A stretch of DNA of 47,801 nt. Source: Glaciecola punicea ACAM 611 (GTDB lineage: Bacteria > Pseudomonadota > Gammaproteobacteria > Enterobacterales > Alteromonadaceae). Both the position numbers and the translations under genes were made by a program. Of the stretch, positions 29,020-38,016 are shown in pieces; the stretch's first letter is position 1; every line of letters starts with the position of its first letter. Where the stretch lies: NCBI RefSeq assembly GCF_000252165.1, contig NZ_BAET01000027.1, positions 1 to 47,801 on the forward strand. The letters run 5' to 3'. Below the pieces are notes generated by a model. The model made no database searches. It saw only the letters and a program-made list of their open reading frames with translations, and was not told the origin of the DNA.

Positions 29020-29970
29020 TTATTTTATAAACTCAACACACCAAGCAAATAGGCCTTCTTTTAATCTTATCGGCCTATATTCAATGCTTGAAAAGGTATG
29101 GCGCGCGCAGTCTACTATCTCTTTTATATTAGCTTGGGATTTTGCACAACTAATCTGATCGCCTAGCCGACTTTTAAACTGCTGAATTGAAGATATCACT
29201 TGTTCAAAATCTTCTACTGAGTAACTCTGCCAAGACATGACAAAGGGAACCAACATTTTACTGATGTCGTTATACCAATGAATATTAGCTTCATTTAAGT
29301 TAGCTTGCTGCACGGCCTTAAAGGAATTTAGCAACGTTTTATTATATGTTTGAAATGTGGCCACATTTTCTGCTAATTGCATATTGTACGTAAACTGCGG
29401 AGAATTATAAAATGTCACAAATTTATGTAATTGATCCACGATTGAATTCTTAGCTAAAAAATTAGCTAGAACTTCAAGCCCTATACTCGAGCTTATTGTC
29501 ACAAAAGAATTTTTATGATGTAACATTGCAATAAAACGCCCGCCTGGCTTTAGCACCCGCGACACTTCAGGAATACTTAAGTTTAATTCTGAATATTCAA
29601 TTCCAAATTGACTAATTGCAAAGTCAAAATAATTAGCGTCAAAACCCAAATTTTCAGCTTTCATGCCGGCAAAAAAGCTAATTTCTGGCAGCATTTTAAA
29701 ATGTTCTAGCGAAGTATCAATCGCGGCAAGGGGCTGAATGTTGGCCGCGTCGCATCCAAACATTGTAAACCTATTTTCACTTTGCACTGCAAGCAAGGCA
29801 AGACCGCCGTTGCCACAGCCAATATCTACACCTCTAGCTGCACTATCAATGGTTCTAAAAATAGAATTCCATAAAATAGACAACTCACCGTTGTAACCCT
29901 TATTGTACTGTCCTTCGCTGAAGCTATGAACTGCATTTCTCGTAGTCCAATATTCATCCCAATGTTTCAT
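29020..29970 (-). CDS. Class I SAM-dependent methyltransferase of unknown substrate
   Basis: The 316-residue product has the class I methyltransferase core: motif I VDIGCGNGGLALL at about 47-60, the acidic post-I position in MFGCDAANI, FDFAISQFGIEY as motif II region, and VSRVLKPGGRFIAMLHH as motif III with the conserved LKPGG. The C-terminal 150 residues have no recognisable domain and may determine substrate. Base composition is AT-rich compared with the neighbouring operon, which hints at a different history. GGAG precedes the ATG. A terminator for the TonB receptor gene lies between it and that gene, so it may be expressed by read-through or from its own promoter. I cannot name the substrate. 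Confidence 0.85.
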   Translation of the reverse strand: MKHWDEYWTTRNAVHSFSEGQYNKGYNGELSILWNSIFRTIDSAARGVDIGCGNGGLALLAVQSENRFTMFGCDAANIQPLAAIDTSLEHFKMLPEISFFAGMKAENLGFDANYFDFAISQFGIEYSELNLSIPEVSRVLKPGGRFIAMLHHKNSFVTISSSIGLEVLANFLAKNSIVDQLHKFVTFYNSPQFTYNMQLAENVATFQTYNKTLLNSFKAVQQANLNEANIHWYNDISKMLVPFVMSWQSYSVEDFEQVISSIQQFKSRLGDQISCAKSQANIKEIVDCARHTFSSIEYRPIRLKEGLFAWCVEFIK

Positions 29971-29985
29971 TTAATCTCCACATAC

Positions 29986-30014
29986 AAAAAAGGCGGGATA
30001 ATTCCCGCCTTTTT
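29986..30014 (-). terminator. Intrinsic terminator after the TonB receptor gene
   Basis: AAAAAGGCGGGA pairs perfectly with TCCCGCCTTTTT around a four-base loop. On the minus strand it gives a GC-rich stem plus a six-T tail 19 bp after the receptor stop and 15 bp before the methyltransferase ATG. The symmetric A and T runs make it potentially bidirectional. Confidence 0.9.
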
Positions 30015-30032
30015 AATGTTTACTGCAACTAA

Positions 30033-32609
30033 TTAAAAACGTTGAATTAGTCTTACGTATGCGATACGCCCGTATGCGTCATACAGGTCGAAGTTATAGT
30101 TTCTTCCACCGAAACTATTCAACTGCGGGTCTTTTTCAAATATATTCTGCGCACCTATAGCAACACTTGTTCCTGTACTGAATATATAGGTAGCCTGCAT
30201 ATCATGAGTTATCCAAGAAGCTGTATCTGCACCATCTTTACGCTGTGAACTAATGTAGTTTGCAACCCAAGCAAACTCAAAATCAGCTATTGCATAAGAA
30301 GTAGATAATGAGCCACGCTTGTCAGGTTCGCCTTCTTTTTTAAGAGAATCTTCGCCGCCGTCAATAATATAATCAAATTGCTGACTAATTTGTAGCATTT
30401 GGGTAACTCTACCGTAGTCGCCTAGGTCAAAGTTAGTATTGAAGTTAAGATCGATACCGTTTAACTCAAGTTTACCTTCATTAGAATAACCTTGGGTGAT
30501 TAAATCAATTCCACCATTTGCAAGTCTAGACACACCGATACCAGGAGGTAAAGCCTCGCCTCTTTGCTCACGTGTCAGAATCGTTTGTGCACCAAAGAAT
30601 CTGATCAAGTTTTTAATTTCAATGTCATAGTAGTCAACAGACATATTCAACCATTCTGTAGGCTGGTATGCAAAACCAAGTGACAACTGCGTAGAACTCT
30701 CAGAACCAATTTCTGGGTTAGCAATAGTTAGTGAATTTACTTGAATATCACAGCCTGCTTCAAGACCAAGATTGATACAAGATGGATCATCAGAAACACT
30801 TGGGTTACCTGGCTGTGGCTGCTGTGTAAGTATGTCGAGTGTTGGTGCTCTGAAACCTTCACCGTAAGAAGCTCGAAGGACAAGATCATCCGTGATGTCA
30901 TACTTAACCGAGATTTTTGGAGAAAAATCACTGCCATAATCAGAATATTCATCATAACGACCTGCAAACGTTACTTCTATTAGGTCTGTTACTGGAATCA
31001 GCGTTTCGAAATATATACCCTTAACGTCTCTGCCACCACCAGCACTGTTACCCGCTGAACCACCTACCTGACCGGCTTCTGATAGTGAATCGTATGTATC
31101 AGAGTAATCTTCGTTTCTGTACTCAAAACCAACAACCGCTTGAATATCGCCGGCACCCATGTCATAAACGTCAAAAGCAACTGAACCGAACACTTCTTCT
31201 TGATCAAACGTACCAATTCGAGCAGTTGTCACTTTAAGACCGTTTAGTAATGTTTTGTATGCACTTCTGTCGGCCGTAGTGGTGAAACGGTCGCCAAAGG
31301 GATCGTTTAATAAATAATCGCCGCTGTCTAATGCACGTCTAGCGTTAGAAGACATTAGGTAGTTTCTACCAATTTCGTAAGTTTTTGACTTAGTTTTTCT
31401 TACGCCTAAATCTATGAACATATCGTTGTAATCACCTTCGATACCGACGAAGAAATCAGTAGACCAGTTATCTACTTCGTTGTCTCGGTTACCTAGCGCG
31501 GCAAATCTGTGGCGTACGTTAACTTCTCTTTGCTCGCCGTTAGCTACATTGTAGAAAGGAGAAGCAGGGTTCGTAGGGTTGTTAATACTGTCTACACCAA
31601 CGAATGCAGCATCGCCAGCGTTGTTTAGTGAAGGAGCATAACGACCGAAAGATGTGGTGTTAGTAACTAGTGTCTGAGAGAAGATTTTCCAGTCATCATT
31701 AATTTCATAGTCTGCTTTCAAGAAAGCAGACTGGTTTCCAGTAGAGGCTTCGTTAGCGTTTGTCGCATTAAAGTTATATGCACAAAGACCTGAGCTTAAT
31801 GTAAAGAAATTTTCTAATGAATCACATGTTGCATCTGGAATCACTGAAGTAAAACCGGCAGCTGTTCTCCAGTTAACGCCAAAGCTTGATGCGCCTGGCT
31901 GTACCCACTCGTAAGCGTTTTCAAAAATGATGTCACGGTTGTTCCATGATACACCGCCAATTATGCTTGATTTGTCGCTAGTTGCACCAAATACTGCAGA
32001 GCCTGCTTCTCTGTCGCCGCCTTCTTTAGGAGTGCTTACATCCGAAGCGCCTAAACGAAGTTCAACACCGTCAAAGTCTTTTCTTAGGATGATGTTTACA
32101 ACACCGGCTATAGCATCTGAACCATAGGTTGCTGAAGCACCGTCAGAAAGAATTTCTATTCTTTCAACAGCAGCAATTGGAATAGTATTCAAATCTTGTG
32201 AGTTACCTGTAGAAGGTGACTTCGGTAAACGACGACCGTCTACCAGTATTAGTGAACGTTCAGCGCCTAAACCACGAAGGTTAATTTGTGAAACACCTTG
32301 AGCAGAGCTACCAGACTGAGGACGGAACGAACCAGCGCTGTTGAAACTTGTGCTACGCAATAAATCAGACACAGATATTTGACCAGAAAGGTCAATTGCC
32401 GCTCTGTCTATTATAGTTACCGGTACTGAACCTTCTAAATCGGTACGTCTAATACGTGAACCGGTAACCTGAATTTTCTCAATTTTTGTATCAGCTTGCG
32501 CTTGCTCTTGTTGCTGAGCAACAGCGGCACCAGATAAACTTAATCCTGACACTGCACCAAAAGCTATCGCTATTGAAACAGACTTAGCTATTTTATTGTT
32601 TGTAAACAT
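30033..32609 (-). CDS. TonB-dependent outer-membrane receptor
   Basis: An 858-residue outer-membrane active transporter driven by TonB-ExbBD. The N-terminus has a signal peptide (about 1-31, ending AAVA-QQ) and a TonB-box-like stretch IEKIQVTGSRI. A plug domain follows (about 50-180) with VPVTIIDRAAID, INLRGLGAERSLILVDGRR and the marker DGASATYGSDAIAGVVNI. The rest is a beta-barrel with a late FRAPTLDILTQ motif and the terminal aromatic residue F needed for BAM recognition. Plug similarity is to the broad Alteromonadales/Xanthomonadales group whose members import vitamin B12, oligosaccharides, peptides or iron chelates; the substrate is not evident. AAGGAG precedes the ATG. Confidence 0.95.
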   Translation of the reverse strand: MFTNNKIAKSVSIAIAFGAVSGLSLSGAAVAQQQEQAQADTKIEKIQVTGSRIRRTDLEGSVPVTIIDRAAIDLSGQISVSDLLRSTSFNSAGSFRPQSGSSAQGVSQINLRGLGAERSLILVDGRRLPKSPSTGNSQDLNTIPIAAVERIEILSDGASATYGSDAIAGVVNIILRKDFDGVELRLGASDVSTPKEGGDREAGSAVFGATSDKSSIIGGVSWNNRDIIFENAYEWVQPGASSFGVNWRTAAGFTSVIPDATCDSLENFFTLSSGLCAYNFNATNANEASTGNQSAFLKADYEINDDWKIFSQTLVTNTTSFGRYAPSLNNAGDAAFVGVDSINNPTNPASPFYNVANGEQREVNVRHRFAALGNRDNEVDNWSTDFFVGIEGDYNDMFIDLGVRKTKSKTYEIGRNYLMSSNARRALDSGDYLLNDPFGDRFTTTADRSAYKTLLNGLKVTTARIGTFDQEEVFGSVAFDVYDMGAGDIQAVVGFEYRNEDYSDTYDSLSEAGQVGGSAGNSAGGGRDVKGIYFETLIPVTDLIEVTFAGRYDEYSDYGSDFSPKISVKYDITDDLVLRASYGEGFRAPTLDILTQQPQPGNPSVSDDPSCINLGLEAGCDIQVNSLTIANPEIGSESSTQLSLGFAYQPTEWLNMSVDYYDIEIKNLIRFFGAQTILTREQRGEALPPGIGVSRLANGGIDLITQGYSNEGKLELNGIDLNFNTNFDLGDYGRVTQMLQISQQFDYIIDGGEDSLKKEGEPDKRGSLSTSYAIADFEFAWVANYISSQRKDGADTASWITHDMQATYIFSTGTSVAIGAQNIFEKDPQLNSFGGRNYNFDLYDAYGRIAYVRLIQRF

Positions 32610-33004
32610 TTAATGTCTCCTTAGAGCACTATAAATAGTGAAAAATAGTCGTTTCATACGACCTTATATTATCGAGATCAGATCCCGTCTTTCGATATTA
32701 AACTCTACTGCACACCGCGGTCAACCTAATGTTTGCAGATTTTTCAGTTAGTTCAATAAATATTTTGTTACAAGCGAAACTTTATTTACATAATTGCCAA
32801 TAAGGCCAGTACTTTAGGTCTAACTAGTCTGATGTTTATTTTTTATAAGTATTTATATTTAATATGGAAAAAACTAAAATATTAACAATAAATTAACGTT
32901 TTCGTGAAAATTTTAACGTTTTATCTTTCATTACAAGTACAATCAAGGAGGTTCTTGCGTAATCCCATGTCTCAGGGGGCATAATTTTTTTAGTACTTAA
33001 TACA
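32610..33004. other. Non-coding region between the TonB receptor and lysC
   Basis: This 395-bp AT-rich gap has no credible gene. It holds the receptor promoter (32695-32724) and two small hairpins in the predicted leader: CACTATAAATAGTG at 32627-32640 and GTCGT-TTCAT-ACGAC at 32648-32662. No clear terminator follows the lysC stop at its right end. Confidence 0.6.
32695..32724 (-). promoter_or_regulatory. Candidate promoter of the TonB receptor gene
   Basis: On the minus strand TTGACC (32719-32724) and TAATAT (32695-32700) are separated by 18 bp. The first matches five of six and the second four of six consensus bases. Transcription from here would give a leader of about 80 bases containing both hairpins and the AAGGAG site. 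Confidence 0.5.
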
Positions 33005-34354
33005 CTATTCAAATAGTGCTCGGTGAAGTGTTTTCACAATGTCTTCACTGTCGTCTTTCCCCACAACAAATGATAAATTATGAACATTTGCGCCAAAACA
33101 AATCATTCTCAAATTAAAATCGCTAATGGCAGCAAATACTCGTGAAGATACACCTGCAGAACTATGCATGTTATTGCCCACCACAGTCACTACATCAAAA
33201 TCCCGTTCTATGACGACTTCACAAATATTGCTGAGTTCAACAATGGTTTCTTTATTCATTTTTTCTGACATAGAGTTTGGTGGATTATCTAGCGTAAATG
33301 AAACCGCAATCTCCGATGTGGTAATCAGGTCTACGCTTAGATCATGTTTGGCAATAATATGAAACACCCTCTCCAAGAAACCTTGAGCATACATCATCTT
33401 TGGCGTTTTAACCGTTACTAACACTTGATCTTTCCTTCGCGTAATTGCTCTAAATGCCGGCTCATGCTCACAATTTCGTTTTATCCAAGTACCGCCCTTA
33501 TCTGGCTCTTTGCTAGATCCTACGAATACATGAATATCATATCGTAGCGCCGGCTCCATCGTGGCTGGATGTAATACTTTTGCTCCAAAGGTTGCCATTT
33601 CCGCAGCCTCTTCAAAGCTTAACTCAGGTAAGGGTCTGGCTTTATCGGTAATGCGAGGATCGGTAGTATACACACCAATGACGTCGGTCCATATTTCACA
33701 TGTAGCAGCGCCTAATGCCTCAGCTAGCAAGGCTGCCGAAAAATCAGAACCCCCGCGACCGAGCGTCGTAGTTTTTCCTTGGGCATCTGCGCCTACAAAA
33801 CCTTGGGTTACCACTATATGGTTTTCAAGCTCAGGAGCCAACAGTTGCCTTGACAAAATCTTAATGGTATTAATATCGGGAGCTGCTTGGGTAAATCGGT
33901 CGTCAGTGCGCATCACTTTGCGTACATCAAAGTTGATGGCGTTAACACCGTGTTCTCTTAACACCGCCGCGCATAATAAAGACGACATGCGTTCACCCAT
34001 AGACATCAGGGCATCTTTCAAATCATCTTTATAATTAATTTCTTCATGGCGTGCATAACCATCAAGTTCATCTAATAGTTCAAACAATTTGTCGTTAACT
34101 TCACTTGGCCTTTTCAATTCATTTAAAATAGCAACTTGGATTTTGCGAATGCTTACTATGACATCCGTTATTTGCTGTGACGTTAGCGCGGTGTTGGCTA
34201 GCATCACCAAATGATTAGTAACGCCGGCCGCGGCGCTAACTACCATCAATTTAGTGTGTTTGTTTTTTACCACAATAGAGGCACAGTTATTAATAGAGTG
34301 ATAATTGGCAACACTGGTACCGCCAAATTTAGCGACGTTCAACTGTGTAGACAT
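33005..34354 (-). CDS. lysC: Aspartokinase III-type (lysine-sensitive) aspartate kinase
   Basis: Aspartate kinase phosphorylates aspartate in the first step toward lysine, methionine and threonine. The 449-residue product equals E. coli LysC in length and aligns along its whole length: the N-terminal kinase motif AKFGGTSVAN at 8-17, FDVRKVMRTDDRF, TTTLGRGGSDFSAALLAEALGA, EMATFGAKVLHPATMEPA and VFVGSSKEPDKGGT. Two C-terminal ACT domains follow (about 300-449, including SVDLITTSEIAVSFTL and MICFGANVHNLSFVV), the lysine-binding part in LysC. No homoserine dehydrogenase is fused. AAGGA lies 11 bases before the ATG. The leader is structured but is not a clear lysine riboswitch. Confidence 0.94.
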   Translation of the reverse strand: MSTQLNVAKFGGTSVANYHSINNCASIVVKNKHTKLMVVSAAAGVTNHLVMLANTALTSQQITDVIVSIRKIQVAILNELKRPSEVNDKLFELLDELDGYARHEEINYKDDLKDALMSMGERMSSLLCAAVLREHGVNAINFDVRKVMRTDDRFTQAAPDINTIKILSRQLLAPELENHIVVTQGFVGADAQGKTTTLGRGGSDFSAALLAEALGAATCEIWTDVIGVYTTDPRITDKARPLPELSFEEAAEMATFGAKVLHPATMEPALRYDIHVFVGSSKEPDKGGTWIKRNCEHEPAFRAITRRKDQVLVTVKTPKMMYAQGFLERVFHIIAKHDLSVDLITTSEIAVSFTLDNPPNSMSEKMNKETIVELSNICEVVIERDFDVVTVVGNNMHSSAGVSSRVFAAISDFNLRMICFGANVHNLSFVVGKDDSEDIVKTLHRALFE

Positions 34355-34473
34355 AACGCGATTTGTCCTTAGGTGTAATATATGTGAATAATAGTGACTG
34401 GTATGTGCAATAAAAATTAGTGTTCATCAGCAACAACCAGCCTTATCCTTGTAAATATACCGATGATATTAAT

Positions 34474-34545
34474 AAAAGGTGTCACTTTAGTAGCATTGTT
34501 GTTCAACATACATATTTAAACTACTGTGTTAAAGCACCTCTTTTT
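34474..34545 (-). other. Long imperfect hairpin upstream of lysC
   Basis: On the minus strand AAAAGAGGTG pairs with CACCTTTT (one bulged G), then CTTTA with TAAAG and GTAG with CTAC across bulges, closing a loop that itself contains TGTTG-AA-CAACA. It sits between the DUF192 stop codon and lysC. It could be a 3' stabiliser, a weak terminator or a lysC leader element; the sequence alone does not decide. Confidence 0.5.
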
Positions 34546-34560
34546 ACTATGCAAAAAGTA

Positions 34561-35127
34561 TTACGGCAGCATTGCGACTATATCACCCACTCTTATGTCT
34601 TGCTTAGCAAACCAGCCTTGGTTCATTTCAAGCGCATATAGCACCACTGATGACGATTTCACCGGCGTGAGGTTGTGGGCTTGGAGCTGTTCAATATCGA
34701 CTATTGTGCCTTGCTCGTCAATGTAGGCAAGATCTAGTTCAATGTAGGTGTTTTTCATCCAAATACTGCCAGTTCGAGGGCTGTCGAATTTAAATAACAT
34801 TCCGCAATCTTCACAAAGCTGTCTTCTAAACATTAAGCCTAACTGACGCTTTTGCGCTGTATCAGCATATTCAACCTGAATCTTTGTTGCCCCAATCGTC
34901 AAGGGAATTTTGCCATCGCCAGCTTTAGCAGCAAACCAGGCGTCAGCTTCTTCATCGCTCATTGCATCAAAATCAGCAGGCTCATTGTTTTGCGAAATAT
35001 TTGCCAGTGTTTGATTTTCTTGGCTTGCCTTATCAGCAACGCTGCTAGGCTTTGCGCATGACATAAGGCTTAATAGACACAATAATGCTAATACGAGTAA
35101 AAATGCTGATGAAGGTCTAGCTGACAT
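34561..35127 (-). CDS. DUF192-family lipoprotein
   Basis: A 188-residue predicted lipoprotein. The signal peptide is strongly hydrophobic and ends in the lipobox L-M-S-C at about residue 23. From about 75 onward it matches the DUF192 family, with VEYADTAQKRQLGLMFRR, CGMLFKFD, SIWMKNTYIELDLAYID and GTIVDIEQLQ. The family is widespread and its biochemical role is not established; members are often exported. The ATG at 35127 was chosen because AAGGA lies eight bases upstream; a GTG at 35142 adds five residues. It lies between lysC and acnB, with the acnB terminator just upstream, so it needs its own promoter. Confidence 0.85.
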   Translation of the reverse strand: MSARPSSAFLLVLALLCLLSLMSCAKPSSVADKASQENQTLANISQNNEPADFDAMSDEEADAWFAAKAGDGKIPLTIGATKIQVEYADTAQKRQLGLMFRRQLCEDCGMLFKFDSPRTGSIWMKNTYIELDLAYIDEQGTIVDIEQLQAHNLTPVKSSSVVLYALEMNQGWFAKQDIRVGDIVAMLP

Positions 35128-35142
35128 GATAATTCCTTGCAC

Positions 35143-35180
35143 AAAAAAGCCGAGCAGTGAATATACTAAACTCGGCTTTT
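35143..35180 (-). terminator. Intrinsic terminator of acnB
   Basis: AAAAGCCGAG (35145-35154) pairs perfectly with CTCGGCTTTT (35171-35180) around a 16-base loop. On the minus strand a six-T run follows. It lies about 60 bp after the acnB stop and directly before the DUF192 start. Confidence 0.88.
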
Positions 35181-35237
35181 GTTTGCTAGTTAAGACTCTG
35201 ACTTCACTACATTAGCGTAGCTGAGACAATGCCATCC

Positions 35238-37850
35238 CTAGGCAAGGTTTAAAGTAGGAATGATATTCGCTTTCGCTTCTTCTTCCGCTTTTTTAAATGA
35301 TTCCATACGATCAAAGTTCAAATAACGGAAAACCTCAGAGCTCATCGAGTCAATCTTGTTAGCATAATCCATGTACTCTTCCTTACTAGGAATTTTACCT
35401 AAGATTGCGCCAACCGCAGCAATTTCAGCTGAACACAAGTATACATCAGCACCGTCACCTAGGCGATTTGGGAAGTTACGTGTTGAAGTAGACAATACAG
35501 TAGCACCCGCTAATACGCGCGCTTGGTTACCCATACACAGTGAACAGCCTGGCATTTCGGTTCTAACGCCAGCGCGGCCATATATATTGTAGTAGCCCTC
35601 TTCCATAAGCTGCGCTTTGTCCATTTTAGTGGGTGGTGAAATCCACAGGCGCGTAGGTAAGGTGCCGTTGAATTGTTCAAGTAGCTTACCTGCGGCTCTG
35701 AAGTGGCCTATATTAGTCATGCATGAACCAATAAAGACCTCATCTATTTTGTTACCGGCTACATCAGACAAGCTTTTAGCGTCGTCAGGATCGTTAGGAC
35801 AGCACAGAATAGGCTCGTCGATATCAGCTAAATCTATCTCTAATATTTCCGCATATTCAGCGTCTTTATCAGCTTCCATCAATACTGGGTTAGCCAACCA
35901 CTCTTCCATTTTAAGGGCGCGACGTTCAATCGTACGTGCGTCACCGTAGCCTTCGTTGATCATCCAACGTAGCATGGTAATGTTAGATTTCAAGTATTCG
36001 CCAATAGACTCTTTTGACATTTTGATGGTACATCCTGCCGCTGAGCGCTCGGCCGAGGCGTCTGACAGCTCAAAGGCTTGTTCTACGGTTAGATCTTCTA
36101 AACCTTCAATCTCTAGTATACGGCCAGAAAATGCGTTTACTTTACCTTTTTTAGCCACCGTTAATAAGCCATTTTTAATGCCATAAAGCGGTATTGCATG
36201 CACCAAATCGCGCAGAGTTATGCCTGCCTTCATTTTGCCTTTAAAGCGCACCAGTATAGATTCAGGCATATCTAGCGGCATTACACCTGTCGCGGCAGCA
36301 AATGCGACCAAGCCAGAACCTGCCGGGAACGAGATACCCATGGGGAAACGCGTATGTGAATCACCGCCGGTGCCCACTGTGTCAGGCAGTAGCATACGAT
36401 TTAACCACGAATGGATAATACCGTCGCCTGGGCGCAATGAAACACCACCCCGGTTCATCATGAAGTCGGGTAGTGTATGTTGTGTTTCAATATCAACAGG
36501 CTTCGGATACGCCGCGGTGTGGCAAAACGACTGCATGGTTAAATCGGCTGAAAATCCTAAACAAGCTAAATCTTTTAGCTCATCGCGGGTCATCGGCCCG
36601 GTTGTATCTTGTGAGCCGACCGTGGTCATTTTAGGTTCGCAGTAAGTACCAGGGCGCATACCGTGGACACCACAGGCTTTTCCAACCATTTTTTGAGCAA
36701 GCGTAAAACCTGCATTGGTGGCGGTAGGCACTTCTGGTACACGGAATATATCGCTAACGCCAAGTCCCAATGATTCGCATGCTTTTTGCGTTAGGCCTCG
36801 CCCAATAATTAGGTTGATACGGCCACCGGCACGCACTTCATCAAGCAGCACTTTTGACTTATAGCTATATTGTGCGATAACTTCACCGCTGTCAGTATTT
36901 TTGATAATGCCCTCAAGTGGATAAATGTCGATGGTGTCGCCCATGTTCATTTTTTCTACGTCGGCTTCAAACACTAATGCTCCGGCGTCTTCCATTGTGT
37001 TGAAGAAGATAGGCGCTACTTTGGCGCCAATACAAATGCCGCCGCCACGTTTATTAGGCACGCCCGGCAAGTCTTCGCCGAAGAACCACAAAACCGAGTT
37101 GGTGGCTGATTTACGCGAGGAACCTGTTCCTACTACATCACCTACAAATACAACCGGGTGACCTTTTTCTTTCATTTCATGAATTTGTGCCAACGGACCT
37201 ACTTCACCCTGTATTTCAGGTTCAAGGCCATCGCGACGCATCTTAAACATAGCGCGAGCGTGTAAAGGAATGTCGGGACGAGACCATGCGTCGGGTGCGG
37301 GTGATAAATCGTCAGTATTAATTTCACCGGTAACTTTATAAACGGTCGCGGTTATTTTTTCAGGTAAGTCTTCTCGTCCTGTAAACCATTCTGCTTCAGC
37401 CCATGAATGCATGATTTCAGTCGCGTACTTGTTGCCCGCTTTGTGTTTTTCCTCAACATCATGAAAGGCGTCAAACATTAATAGTGTGTGCTTTAATTCT
37501 TCTGCCGCTAGTTCAACTAAGTCGCTGTCGTCAAGCAGCTCGACTAACGTCGTAATGTTATAACCACCGTGCATATTGCCAAGAAGTTGCACCGCCGACT
37601 CTTTACTAATCAAAATACAGATCTCTTCACCCTTAGCAATAGCACTTAAAAATCCGGCTTTTACGTATGCCGCTTCATCTACACCGGGAGGCACACGCTC
37701 GGCTAGCAATTCAACTAGAAACTCTTCTTCGCCTGCAGGCGGATTTTTTAAAAGTTTGATTAAACCAGCAACTTGCTCTGGATTTAACGGCTTTGGCGGA
37801 ATATTTTGCTGCGCACGTTCGGCAACATGCTTACGATAATCTTCTAACAC
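35238..37850 (-). CDS. acnB: Bifunctional aconitate hydratase 2 / 2-methylisocitrate dehydratase
   Basis: AcnB isomerises citrate and isocitrate in the TCA cycle and dehydrates 2-methylisocitrate. The 870-residue product (E. coli 865) starts MLEDYRKHVAERA and has the HEAT-like domain, then the swivelling domain (TDDLSPAPDAWSRPDIPLHA, GDVVGTGSSRKSATNS), then the catalytic domains. The 4Fe-4S cysteines are present in GSCMTNIG and PGCSLCMGNQ near 715-780. The start is GTG, with GAGG nine bases upstream. In E. coli AcnB doubles as an iron-sensing RNA-binding protein. A terminator follows at 35143-35180. Confidence 0.97.
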   Translation of the reverse strand: MLEDYRKHVAERAQQNIPPKPLNPEQVAGLIKLLKNPPAGEEEFLVELLAERVPPGVDEAAYVKAGFLSAIAKGEEICILISKESAVQLLGNMHGGYNITTLVELLDDSDLVELAAEELKHTLLMFDAFHDVEEKHKAGNKYATEIMHSWAEAEWFTGREDLPEKITATVYKVTGEINTDDLSPAPDAWSRPDIPLHARAMFKMRRDGLEPEIQGEVGPLAQIHEMKEKGHPVVFVGDVVGTGSSRKSATNSVLWFFGEDLPGVPNKRGGGICIGAKVAPIFFNTMEDAGALVFEADVEKMNMGDTIDIYPLEGIIKNTDSGEVIAQYSYKSKVLLDEVRAGGRINLIIGRGLTQKACESLGLGVSDIFRVPEVPTATNAGFTLAQKMVGKACGVHGMRPGTYCEPKMTTVGSQDTTGPMTRDELKDLACLGFSADLTMQSFCHTAAYPKPVDIETQHTLPDFMMNRGGVSLRPGDGIIHSWLNRMLLPDTVGTGGDSHTRFPMGISFPAGSGLVAFAAATGVMPLDMPESILVRFKGKMKAGITLRDLVHAIPLYGIKNGLLTVAKKGKVNAFSGRILEIEGLEDLTVEQAFELSDASAERSAAGCTIKMSKESIGEYLKSNITMLRWMINEGYGDARTIERRALKMEEWLANPVLMEADKDAEYAEILEIDLADIDEPILCCPNDPDDAKSLSDVAGNKIDEVFIGSCMTNIGHFRAAGKLLEQFNGTLPTRLWISPPTKMDKAQLMEEGYYNIYGRAGVRTEMPGCSLCMGNQARVLAGATVLSTSTRNFPNRLGDGADVYLCSAEIAAVGAILGKIPSKEEYMDYANKIDSMSSEVFRYLNFDRMESFKKAEEEAKANIIPTLNLA

Positions 37851-38016
37851 GTTTTACGTCCTCTAATGTGGGCTAGCCACGTTTTAAATTGCCATAGCAT
37901 CGCTATGTAATGAGAATTTTGGGATAGGCGCAAGTATACCATTTATACCCAGAAGATGAATAGGATTGAGCAATCAAGCGATTATACCTAGCATTCACCA
38001 AAGTGATGCGATACCA

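Noticed and set aside
34355-34560. Canonical lysine riboswitch for lysC
   Set aside because: Only AGAGGTGC and a later AAGGCTGG resemble the consensus; the remaining conserved core is not visible, so it is reported only as an unresolved leader.
35371-37839. Several plus-strand frames opposite acnB (for example 36220-36645)
   Set aside because: They mirror the codon pattern of a fully conserved aconitase gene and have no independent support.
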